From Boswellia sacra (Eukaryota > Streptophyta > Magnoliopsida > Sapindales > Burseraceae), in assembly GCA_013180625.2 (NCBI GenBank), contig SNVD02001184.1, positions 1 to 64,000 of the forward strand: a DNA stretch of 64,000 nt. The letters are read 5' to 3'. Under the pieces are notes generated by a model. The model worked only from the letters and a program-made list of their open reading frames with translations, ran no database searches and was not told the DNA's origin. The position numbers and the translations under genes were made by a program. Positions 12,667-22,474 of this stretch are shown here, one piece after another. The first letter of the stretch is position 1. Each line of letters opens with the position of its first letter.

Positions 12667-13060
12667 TTCTTTGGAAAAGTTACTTAGTAATATAAATCCA
12701 AAAAAGTTATAATGTACAAAAATCCGAGGGGCATACCCCAAGAATTACAAAAGGACGTAAAGTCCAAACATACAATCCAATAAAAAGATAGAAATGAAGG
12801 CCACAAGCGGCCTAAAACAAAGTAAAAATGACACAAACGGCCTTAACAACATAGAAGAGAAATGATCACAAACGGTCTAAAACATAAAAAATACAAGTGC
12901 TTTAACCCTTCTTGTTTTTCTTCTTCTTACCCTTCTTTACCGGGGTAGCTGGGGTGTCCGAATGGGTATGGTCAATCTTATCAGGTTGATCATCCTCACT
13001 GAACCCAATCAAGAGCTGCCGTTGTAAACTCTTCATCTTTACCAAATTGTGATCCACAAA
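12667..13060 (-). mobile_element. 3' end of an ORF1-only LINE, fused to the LOG retrocopy
   Basis: The minus strand at 12902-13060 encodes the ORF1 tail DHTHSDTPATPVKKGKKKK followed by a stop and about 230 bp of 3' UTR. Both match the tail and UTR of the complete LINE at 36624-38934, including the GGGTATGCCCCTCGGA phrase. The LINE end AACTTTTCCAAA is followed at once by GAAAAGGG and LOG coding sequence, just where the other copy begins its poly(A) tail. No ORF2 sequence separates the ORF1 stop from the UTR. The 5' limit near 13060 is approximate. Confidence 0.88.
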
Positions 13061-13326
13061 ATACGCATATATTTTGGAAGTCGTCACTGAATTGAGTGTT
13101 TTCTCCATTGCTACAAGTGCTGATTACCCGTGTGTAAGCAAATGATACTGTTAGGTAATAATGCTCTTCATGTGCAAGACATTTTTATGGAAGACATATG
13201 AAAATATGTAAGAATGTATCTATACGAGAACGTAAAAAACTCTCAAATGTTGACACATGGGGACATAATTTCGTGGTGGGGGTTGCTCGATGCAGATTTA
13301 TCGCCCAAGAGTAATTAAAAAAATGA

Positions 13327-13510
13327 GATATGCTTTCGGCAGGTATTGACAAAACTACACACTTGTCTCCCGTTGAACATGAAAAATAGAGATATACTTT
13401 CGGCGGAGGTTGACAAAAACTCCACACTTGTCTCCCACGTGAAGCATTAAAAATGGAGACACACTTTCGACGGAAGTTGACAAAACCTCCACACTTATCT
13501 CCCACGTGTA
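13327..13510. repeat. Three tandem copies of a ~65-bp repeat
   Basis: Three units begin near 13327, 13391 and 13458. Each carries a core of CTTTCGGCGGAGGTTGACAA followed by CTCCACACTTGTCTCCCACG. Units two and three are closer to each other than to the first. No function is evident. It lies upstream of the LINE fragment within Athila copy B. Confidence 0.8.
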
Positions 13511-13807
13511 CTTATGCCATAGGGTAGTCATATGGTTGTCAAAAAGAAAACTTGAAATTAAAACAAACAAAATCAACAAACAACAATAATACAAAAAAAA
13601 AACATTGATAATCAGATCAAACGAAACAAGAAAAAAGAAATTTGACAACAACAACACACATTCAAATATACAAGTAGTTGTGATTGTGGCTCCCATCTTC
13701 CTCTGGTTTTACGTCCAGTAACGGCTGAAACGCCTTCTATGAGTCGGGGATTTTGCTTCCATCCAGTTTTCTATAAACTTTCAAAAACCCCCAAGGGTTC
13801 GTTTTAG

Positions 13808-14116
13808 TCAGATTCCCTTCCCTAGACTATAACACTGCAATTCATCACAAAATTGTGTCCATAGATTAAGCAATTCACGCTGAATAAGTCCACAAGACTG
13901 TGACTCAAGAGTTAATAAAACATTATCCAGTGACTCATTACGCAAACCATTCTTAATAAACGAGAGTTTATCTTCTCTATTCCTGGACACAAAAACTAAT
14001 GAACGACAAGTCTGGTTACAATTCCATCTAGCACATTTATAGCATACTTGTAACCTCTTCGCTTCTTCGCCTCTTGGCGGTAGATACTTTCTCCTAGACC
14101 AGCATGTATTTTGCAA
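13808..14116 (-). other. Unrecognised open frame with a cysteine cluster
   Basis: A 102-codon minus-strand open frame contains CYKCARWNCNQTC, a tight four-cysteine cluster that could bind zinc, then SLDNVLLTLESQSCGLIQREL. The composition looks like real protein rather than chance translation. It sits in the position where Athila elements carry an extra downstream ORF, but it could equally be a captured host exon. I do not recognise the family. A downstream relative might continue towards 13700 in another frame. Confidence 0.35.
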
Positions 14117-14769
14117 GATTTAAAATGTCCGATAGCTCACCGGACAATCTCACCTTGGCTTCGATAAGGAAAACCGATCGTAAATATCCGTGAGTCACAT
14201 TATAAGGAGCATCAACCCCAAGCTAGTCATAAAAAAGGAAAAGAATCGGTACTTTATAAATTTTAGACATAGCATTTTGAGGAAGTGAAGGAAAATATTT
14301 ACGAAGGTTCAACAGAAAGATATCGGCATCCATTGAAGAGAAGAAAAGGAGAGATATTACCGATAATGCGATTGAGTCTGTTCTTCTCCAAGATATGCAC
14401 GTTTCCAACCTTCGGGCAATGGTTTCAACTCCCCTTCGAATGTTTCCCCAAGCTGTTGCACAAATGAATTCGAAGTACGAAATAATCCAATTAAACAAAG
14501 GAAGGAAAAGAAAAGAGTAGAGACGAAACTAAAGACACATAAAAGAGATAACAACACAATGAAAAACAAAAGTCAAAAACAAGTAAAAAAATATGAAAAA
14601 CAAATAATACAGATGGCAAAGAGAGATAAACCAAACCTGATCAATTTTGATGGCCTAGGAAAGGAATCTCCTCGAGACACAAAAAATCATCATTATTAAC
14701 TCATTTTATTTTTCTTTTCTTTTTTTAATTTATTTTTCAAAAACATTGGGTTGCCTCCCAATAAGCGCT

Positions 14770-14815
14770 TGGTTTAACGTCCTCAGCTCGACGTTGGTTC
14801 CATCATGGGAGGGTC
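14770..14815 (-). other. Junction of the large pol deletion in Athila copy B
   Basis: On the minus strand the RT-proximal sequence encoding QRLDPPMMEP breaks off here and continues with GAGGACGTTAAACCAAGC and GCTTATTGGGAGGCAACCCA, a phrase that in Athila elements follows the integrase stop. RT, RNase H and integrase, about 3 kb, are therefore missing in one step. From 14117 to 14770 I see no supported gene, only pyrimidine-rich tracts and short open frames. Confidence 0.8.
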
Positions 14816-15196
14816 TAATCTCTGCTGTGCTTCTCTAGTGGGCTTGGATCCTTCTTCCAACAAGAATTGGTGCAAGCATATGGCTGGGCCTTGGATGTTA
14901 GAAATCATCCACCCAATAGCTATTTTGTGATATGTAAGTATTCGGACAAGTTTCTCTTCTTGTATTCGTGCAAGGCCCATTTCCATTGTAATTGGAAAAG
15001 TATCATTCTCACCCAAGAATCCATGATTCAAATGATCTGGCAGTGACTTAAGCTCCAAGGTATTGGCTTTCGTCACAGAAGGAAGAAGTTTCTCATTAGA
15101 TAAAGTAAATTGAATGTACGAAACATCATACATATTTGTGGTTATTGCTATGGCCTCATCTAAGCTTGCCACAGCTTCCTCCATTTCTTTGGACAC
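14815..15196 (-). pseudogene. Remnant of the Athila pol segment just before RT
   Basis: The open frame encodes LELKSLPDHLNHGFLGENDT and QFLLEEGSKPTREAQQRLDP, which match the same segment of copy A at 2600-2900. It stops at the deletion junction before any catalytic RT motif. It is the linker between protease and RT and has no activity of its own. Confidence 0.9.
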
Positions 15197-15289
15197 TTAT
15201 ATCAAAATTCTTGACTCATTGGAATTTTCTGTCCCTATATGCTCACTAATAGCTACATCCAATCCATTTTTGCGAGTTAACTCAAAATA

Positions 15290-16792
15290 TTATTGTGGCA
15301 AAGAATCAACAACGTCAACTGTAAAAATAGAATGTAAGTCACTAGAGTACCTCATTGCCTCAAAAATATTGAAACATATCACCTTGCCATCAAACTCTAT
15401 GATGAGAGTGCCATCATGAACATTAATCGTGGTTCTAACAGTTTTTGAGAATGGTCTCCCTAAAAGAATTAGAGTTGGATTAGGAGATGTTTGATCCTCT
15501 ATTTCAAGGACATAGAATTTTGCTGGGAAAACCAATTGATTCACCTGCACAAGCACATCTTCCACAACTCTTTTGGGATATGCATTAAAATGATCAGCAA
15601 GTTGAATGGTAATACCAGTTTTCGCAAAAGGTCCAAGATTTAAAGAAGCATAAATATAATATGGCATGACATTAATAGATGCTCCTAAATCTAATATAGC
15701 TCTTTCAAACTTGGTATTACCAATGGTGCATGGAATGATGAACGTACCTGGATCTTTGCATTTTGAAGGAATTTTTCTTTGCAATACAGCTGAAAAATTT
15801 TCCCCCACACTTACTTTCTCATTTCCCTTCAACTTTCTCTTGTTGGTGCATAACTCCTTGAGAAATTTTGTACAACAAGGTACTTGCTCGATAGCATCCA
15901 GAAGTGGTATATTTACCTCGATTTTGTGAGAAGTTTTCAGGATTTCTTGTTCTTGTTCCTCCTTCTTCAATTTTGCCAATCTGCTAGGAAAAGGTGGAGG
16001 AGTAACATAAGAAGGAATAGCAGTTTTAAGACTTACCTTAGAGGATGATGTCTTGTTCATGGTGGAAGTGGCGTCATCTTCTTCATCAGTTGGTGATTTC
16101 TTTGGCAGGACATCTAATTGCTCTCCATTTTGCAAAGTTATCACACAAGCATTCTCTCTTGGATTGATCACCGTTTGAGAAGATAATTTTTTTGAGTCTT
16201 GGCCCTCAAATTTGCTCATGCTAGTAGCCAATTGTCCCATTTGATTTGCCAGGTTTTGGATACTTGCCCCAGTTTCCTGCAGGAATTGCATTGTGTTAGT
16301 GGCAAGTGCATTAACAATATCCTGGAGTGACATACCTGAGTTTTCTGGAGCTGGTTGTGGCATTGGTGGTGATTGCATTTGAAATGGTTGCTGCACTCTA
16401 GGTTGATTAAAACCTTGTAGTTGATTTGGTATGGCATTTGGGACGATTGGTTGATGATTCCAGTAACTAAAATTAGGGTGATCTTCCTATCCAGCATTGT
16501 AAGTGTTAGAGAAGGGATCATACCATTGCCTTGTTTGTCCTGGAAATCTATCCATGGCATTGGCTTGTTCCATATCTCCTTGTAAAGTTGGATACATGTC
16601 GATTGGATGCTCCATGGTAGAATATACTTCACATGCATAAGATTTCTGCATATGTCCTACAGCCATGTTTTCCACAAGAGAAGTTAACTCAAAAAGTTGT
16701 TGTTCAATGTTTGGAGTGCTTACCTCATTTAATCTCCATGGTAGTTGTGGCTCAAATCCGCCACTGAATTGATGGAAGTTTACTGCCATGTC
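15290..16792 (-). pseudogene. Partial gag and protease of Athila copy B
   Basis: The main open frame (15290-16396) carries the INPRENACVITLQNG block, a Lys-rich linker and the protease with LDLGASINVM and LLGRPFSKTVRT. A second piece (16487-16792) starts with MAVNFHQFSGG and includes the Cys-poor counterpart of the copy A zinc region. A frameshift near 16400-16490 separates the two. The capsid core present in copy A is absent: the interior runs from the leader straight into the C-terminal gag part. The protease frame is unusually intact for a non-autonomous copy. Confidence 0.88.
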
Positions 16793-16879
16793 GTCTAAAC
16801 ACAAACAATCAAAAAAGAAAAAAAACAAAAATAAGAATTAACAATAAAAACAAAACAACAAATCGATTAGAAAATCAAT

Positions 16880-16896
16880 CCCCGGCAACGGCGCCA
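16880..16896 (-). other. Primer-binding site of Athila copy B (tRNA-Asp type)
   Basis: It is identical to the site of copy A, TGGCGCCGTTGCCGGGG on the minus strand, and lies six bases inside the 5' LTR. It shows that the cis signals for reverse transcription were kept although the enzymes were lost. Confidence 0.9.
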
Positions 16897-16902
16897 AAAA
16901 CT

Positions 16903-18319
16903 TGATGTGTTCGAAACTAGCAAGTATACTAGTCGCACAAGTAATAAAGTGATGAGTAAGATATCGTTCCCACGAGGATTGATTCTAATTGAATTTGTTA
17001 TTCGAAAGCAATAATAAACTAAATGAGGGGGGTTTTGTTGATTGATTAACTTGATGAAATATTAATGCAAGTAAGAATAACACAATACAAATTAAAACAG
17101 ATTGAAAAATCAATGAGAGAAACCTGGTTAAGGGATCCTTCTCTACCACAAGATATGGATTTGCGAATTAATTGTAGAATTGTCATCCAATTACACCATT
17201 GAAATTATCAACCGTAGATAACAACAAGCTCTGTTATCCCAATCTTTCCTTACTTTGTTGTTAAACAAAATAGGCTCTTTATTTAATCTCTATCCATTAA
17301 ACAACCTAGAACAAGCTCTCTAAATTTAATTCAATGGATGCATTATGATAAGAAAGATAGGTTGATCTAAGCAATAAACACACAAGCTCGGATTATTTAA
17401 CTTAGGTTGTATTCTCCAATTGCAATCTCTGATCACAATTTTGCTACTAAGGATTAGAAATTCAAGACAATTACGGATTAAGATTTCTAGTCTAGCAATA
17501 GACAACAACCAGATTATATTCAGTTGGCCATTCGAAATACAATCCAGTAAGTAATCATAAGCATTAGATATAGGAAAATACAAGCAAATTCAATTAGAGA
17601 ATTGGATAACAACTTCTTGCACAATCAACTTACAAAAACCATATCAGGGGCTTTGAAATCACCCTCAACCAATTCAGATTCAGTTACACATGTTTAAGAA
17701 CGTGGTAAATACAATACAACATGGAGACATTCCAGAAAATGAAAGGGAAGGGAAAAACTTAGCAAATTTGATGTAATTCTCTTTGGATTGTAGTTCTTCC
17801 TCTTTCCAAGCTTCCTTTCTCTTTCAAGAACTCCAGGAGATGAAAGAATTCCAGAGCTGCAGCCTCCACCACGTTCTCCCCTCTTCAAGTTATGAAAATA
17901 AAACCCTAAAATGTGTTTAAATACTCTGCTACAGTAACTTGCTACAGTGCCCCGTATTTAATAACATGCTACAGTAATATATGGAATTACAAATATACAC
18001 TTCTCATACCATTTTTATCACAACTTTCGGTACACTACATAAATTCGTGAACCGTAAATTCCTCCAAAAAATAGACTTCGAGAGCTTTCCAATGGTATAT
18101 AGCATGTTATCCGGTTAATGGTATATCGATACAATCAACTCCGAGAAATTGGTTGATTAGCAGAGGTGAAAATGAAGGGTTTTACTCCAATTTTGTGCAA
18201 GTTCCTCCAAAACTCCTACAAACATAAAAAACCACACAAAAACATGAAAATACCAAGGAATATAGCAAAGAAACATAGACGAATTGATATGAAAGTAATA
18301 CATAAATAGACACCTATCA
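16903..18319 (-). repeat. 5' LTR of Athila copy B
   Basis: The LTR is 1417 bp with TG...CA ends on the minus strand and is followed by the target duplication CTACA at 18320-18324. It matches copy A closely over its whole length. Confidence 0.93.
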
Positions 18320-18324
18320 CTACA

Positions 18325-18974
18325 AAATAAACCTAAATAATAAGAACCTAACTCAAATCTTCTTATGACTTACACAATGTACAACATCAAAATTAAATTG
18401 TCAAAACTCATTAACTAAATTGTTAAAACTAAGTGTTAAGGTTAAAACCTACAAATTAAATCTATATAACATAATCCTAATCTAAAAACAATTACTTAAG
18501 AATAAATAATTATCTTAAGTGAGAATATATATTTGGGATGGGTTAAAAATGACTTCTAAAAATTATATATATATATATATATATGGGAAGGGATATTTTG
18601 ACACAAATTTTTTTATACAAAACTAGACACGAAATTTTAGCCATTAATCAATAAAATTCAATTGCTGAGATGATCGATAGTTGTAGTATTAAATATAACT
18701 TGTTGACTTTTATTCTCAACCATTGAATTTTTTGAGATTGATGGTTATAAATTTGTATCAATAAATTGTGTCAAAATTTTGTGTTAAAAGATATATGTAT
18801 GTATGTATGTATGTATATGTATACGTATTTATGTATGTGTGTGTGTACATGTAGTATGTATGTAAGTATATTATTTCTTATTTCAGGGGTTTTTTTAAAA
18901 ATAAGATTAAAATTTTAGAGGTATTTCTACAAAATCTGTAAATATTTTTTTGGAAAAGCCAACCCAAGTTACAA
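18325..18974. other. AT-rich spacer with two microsatellites
   Basis: I see no gene here. There is an (AT)n run at about 18564-18584 and a TATG/TGTG run at about 18791-18846. The stretch continues the sequence left of 8623 and was once contiguous with it. Confidence 0.75.
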
Positions 18975-19296
18975 TGTTCTAGGTAAATTGGTTAGTTAAT
19001 AAGATGTTGACTTGTGGCGTAATGTTAGCCACACATTGAGGAGATGTAAGCATGTAAATATGGGCGAGCCTTTATTTGTAAGCAAGTCATGATAGACTCA
19101 AGAGTTTAATAGTCTTGTAAGCCTTGTAAACTACCTTGAGTATAGTAAATATTTCCTTACCTAAATCTTTTGTGTCCCTGTTCTCCATTGCTTGAACCAC
19201 TCTTTTAGCAATTTAAGGCTTACTTATGTGCACTTTAGGGTGTGTTAGCACTTAAGGCTGCACGGTTTTCGTTTGTGCAACAATAAGGCCGTGACA
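18975..19296 (+). repeat. 5' LTR of the short Ty3/gypsy element
   Basis: The LTR has TG...CA ends and contains a TATAAATA-like box (GTAAATATGGG) followed by the GTAAACTACCTTGAGTATAG phrase shared with the 3' copy. It differs from the 3' LTR at many positions, so the insertion is old. Confidence 0.88.
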
Positions 19297-19366
19297 GTTG
19301 GTAGCAGAGTCGAGGTTTAGTTGAGATTCATTATTTTGGTGTTGAGAACAAGTTTGGGTAGACATA

Positions 19367-20114
19367 ATGACAAAGATTCTGGTTGTGAGCAAGGAAACTA
19401 GGGGGTGTAGGGAAGCTACCACTGGAAAGAAGAAACCCTATGACCAGAAGAAGTCTCATGACGTTGTGAGCGATATAGAGACCCAGATGGTCAAGGTGAA
19501 ACTAGCCATGGCTGACATAAGAGAAAGGCTGGATAGGCTAGAGCAAGACATGGAGGAGCTCGAAAGCAAGGTAGTGAGCCAAGGGAATGAGCTCAAAGAG
19601 TTCGTGCACAACTCCACCCAATCGTCCACCGAAACGCTATTTAGGAGGTCATGCCTTCCAAGAAAGGGTGTTGGAAGTCTTGGCCAAGATAAAAACACAG
19701 GTTGGATGAGACAAAGGCTGAGGTAGCGACGTTGAGGAGGTTGGTAGCTAGTGGCGCTGCGGTAGCATCACCACACCTGCTATTCCACAAATAGAGGCAT
19801 CCAACCCAAGGAGTATAGTGGCAAACAGGATGCCAAGGAGTTGGATAACTTCTTGTGGCACATGGAAAGGTACTTCAACGCGTTTGGGGATCTTAGATGA
19901 GAGGGCCAAGGTAAACACCGTAACCCTTTATCTCATGGATCTTGTGGCTAGTTGGTGGCATCGAAAATATGTAGAAATTAGGAATGGCGTGTGCGTTATA
20001 GACACATGGGTAGAACTGCAAAGGGAGTTAAAACTCCAATTTTATTTGGAGAATGTGTCCTTTGATGCTAGGAAGTGGATTGAAGGAGTTGAGGCATATG
20101 CACTCGATTTATGA
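19367..20114 (+). pseudogene. gag of the short Ty3/gypsy element (decayed)
   Basis: The first piece (19367-19726) is a highly charged coiled-coil region with MADIRERLDRLEQDMEELES. After a frameshift the second piece (to 20114) carries the capsid core: FLWHMERYFNAF, LMDLVASWWHRKY and WVELQRELKLQF, typical of the Retrotrans_gag family. Frameshifts near 19730 and 19860 and a stop after 20114 disable it. Confidence 0.85.
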
Positions 20115-20439
20115 GTATGTGAAGGAATTTTCGAGATTGATGCCCCAAAAATTAATGACATGAGTGAGGCGGATCTCCCTTTCAACTTCATGGATGGCTT
20201 ACAACCATAGGCATACTAAGAGTTGCAAAGGCAAAGAGTGAAGGACGTCACCATTGCACTTACCATTGCGGAGAAGCTTGTCAACTATCGTATAGGTGAG
20301 TCTTCTAGACACACTAAAAAACCCCATGACCATGACAATAGTGAAGAATAGGGTATATCTTTGTGTCATCAATGTTCCCATAATGGTAGAAATAGAAGAC
20401 GTGATGACCATCAAAGGAGGGAAAATAGGAAGGACTTGT

Positions 20440-21025
20440 CACCCAACCTGAAGTGTTTCTCGTGCGACGGTCCACATTGGGCGTAAGACTGCCCAAAGAG
20501 GAACAAATTGAGTACCATGCTTCAGGAACGTGAGGAGACATAGGAGCGAACACGCATTGGTGCTATGTAATTCCTCAATTCCTTAACACAAACCTACACC
20601 TCTTAAGCCACTAGACCGATCATTGATGCACTTGGAGGCGCATATCAATGGCAAGATCACTAGGGTGTTGGTCGATACAAGTGCTACATATAACTTCATT
20701 GAGACAAGTGAGGCCAAGAGGTGAAGCCTACAATTTGAGAAGAGGCAAGCACAGATTAAAGCAGCAAATGCAAGAGTTGAAACCCTTAATGGAATTGCTC
20801 GTGGGGTTGAGCTATAAATAAGTCCTTGGAGAGGCAAGGTTGATCTCTCCGTAGCTCTCTTGGATACTTTGGATATAGTGTTGGGCATGGACTTTTTGAG
20901 GTGGTACGATGTGATGATATGGCCTCGATGCAATGCACTTTGCATCTCGGAGGGTGGTCCATGCATGCTTTCCATGGTAGCCGAGTCGAGCTCCAACACT
21001 ATGCATCTAGAGATGATGTAACTAG
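20440..21025 (+). pseudogene. Zinc knuckle and retropepsin-like protease of the short Ty3/gypsy element (decayed)
   Basis: A CCHC knuckle reads CFSCDGPHW, one stop, then DCPKRN at about 20456-20505. Further on, 20620-21020 encodes VLVDTSATYNFIE, where Ser replaces the Gly of the DTG active site, followed by VALLDTLDIVLGMDFLRWYD. Stop codons interrupt both parts. The sequence then passes without any RT motif to the 3' LTR. Confidence 0.82.
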
Positions 21026-21704
21026 AGGTGGATGGTGATGGAGTGTGCACACCATAAGGCTACACGGAGGAAGGCAAAATGGCAAATGGGGTTGCTACGT
21101 ACACGGGTACATAAGTGAAGGCAACCAAGAGGCAGCATAAGTAGGCAAATGGAACGCGGCGACATGGAGGTAAGACTACTCGCTTACAAACAATGGTACA
21201 TTCTTAAAGGCGCGATGAGGGTATCGTGGAATCGGGTGGGGAAGGATGTCACATCCTATGCGACATGCACACGGTTTAGTGCCATACTTGCACGAGAATG
21301 CCCCAAGGAATGGGATTTCAGAGTAAGTGTTATAGTGTCCTTATAACGTAAGAAGCTCAATGCGCGAAGAATGGGTGTGGTGTTCCAGAAGTTGTTGGAA
21401 CGTTTTGAGACGTTTCAGAATATTTCAGAAGGTTCCAGAAGGCACGAGAAGTGCACGAAAGAAGCAAGCAGGTTTCGAAAGAGTTTGGAAGGCTCTGGAA
21501 GGTGGCGGAAGCTAGTGATGGAAGGCTACTGAAGATTTCGGAAGCAAGGAAAAATATCTTGAGTCTAGGACATTCTAGGGATATCTACGGTTGTCTAGTG
21601 TGTTGTAGAGTTCCCTGGTGTTGTCTAGCAACTTGTGGATGTCTCTAAAAGTAATTAGCCAACAAGTAAACTTGTAAATATCTAGGAAGGATCTAGAGTA
21701 AGAA

Positions 21705-22000
21705 TGTTCTAGGTACATTGGTTAGTCAATAGGATGTTAACATGTAACATAATGTTAGTCACACATTGGGAAGGTGCAAGCCTATAAATATGGGTGAGCC
21801 CTCATTTATAGTTAAGTTATGATAGACTCTTATAAGCCTTGTAAACTACTTTGAGTATAGTGAACATTTCCTCACCTAAATCTTTTATATCCTTGTTCTC
21901 TATTGTTTGAACCTCTCTTCTAGTGGTTTAAGGTTTACTCAAGCGCACTGTGGGGTATGTTAGCGCCTAAAGCTGTACGGTCTCCGCTAAGGCCGTGACA
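21705..22000 (+). repeat. 3' LTR of the short Ty3/gypsy element
   Basis: This 296-bp copy pairs with 18975-19296 and lacks a few short stretches of it, for example around the TTTGTGCAACAA segment near the 3' end. The sequence before it (GGAAGGATCTAGAGTAAGAA) is a weak polypurine tract. Confidence 0.88.
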
Positions 22001-22474
22001 TAACCCTCTCATGTGTCGTCCTTAGTTTCATTTATTTTGGGAATTCACACTCTTAATTATATAATATCACATCAATTTACATTGATGAATTCGTTAAAAA
22101 AAAAGAGTTGTAAATAGACTATCATTCGTTTGTTAAACACAGAATACACTAACTGAATTTGCATTTCTATGGGAAGACAAATTGGCTTTCAGGGGATTCA
22201 GAACAGCTGATATCAGAATTACAATGAAGCTCAGATGCTTTACTTGACATTTGTTGACAAATAAATGGTAAAAAGGATAGTCCCAGGCTCGGTAGTGTCA
22301 CCTTAGAGTCCCCGTTCACCAAACTTGAAACTAAAAGCCCGTCTTGAAGTACAACCCTCTGATGAGTTTCAAACTTGTTTCAGCATACAACAAATTGGCC
22401 ACAGAAAGCAAGCAACACAACATTCTGCTCATAACTCAATCAGCCAAGCTACAGACAATTTCACCTATACAGAT
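22001..22474 (-). other. Downstream flank and probable 3' UTR of the PPR gene
   Basis: I see no gene. The part next to the stop codon at 22475 is probably the 3' untranslated region of the minus-strand PPR gene; no single polyadenylation signal stands out. Confidence 0.45.

Larger units (their letters stand above)
8628..18319 (-). mobile_element. Non-autonomous Athila copy B, complete LTR to LTR, with foreign cargo
   Basis: Two LTRs (8628-10080 and 16903-18319) bracket a 6.8-kb interior, and the 5-bp target duplication CTACA is perfect on both sides (8623-8627 and 18320-18324). This shows that the whole 9.7 kb is one insertion on the minus strand. The interior keeps the primer-binding site, a C-terminal gag part and protease, then jumps directly from the RT start to sequence that normally follows integrase. 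The capsid core of gag is also missing. The downstream part (10081-14780) holds a LINE 3' end fused to a LOG-like retrocopy and other unassigned pieces. It needed enzymes from an autonomous Athila copy to move. Confidence 0.92.
18975..22000 (+). mobile_element. Short Ty3/gypsy element with gag and protease only
   Basis: LTRs of 322 bp (18975-19296) and 296 bp (21705-22000) begin TGTTCTAGG and end GGCCGTGACA. A primer-binding site for initiator tRNA-Met (TGGTAGCAGAGTC) starts at 19299, which fixes the plus orientation. The 2.4-kb interior encodes decayed gag, a zinc knuckle and a retropepsin-like segment and has no trace of RT, RNase H or integrase. The flanking five bases (TACAA and TAACC) do not form a clear target duplication. 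This matches the TR-GAG class of non-autonomous elements. Confidence 0.87.

Noticed and set aside
12154..12741. A functional, independent LOG gene.
   Set aside because: It lacks introns and the N-terminal nucleotide-binding part, its first 25 codons are LINE 3' UTR, and the GGGSxGLMG motif is altered. A retrocopy explains all of this.
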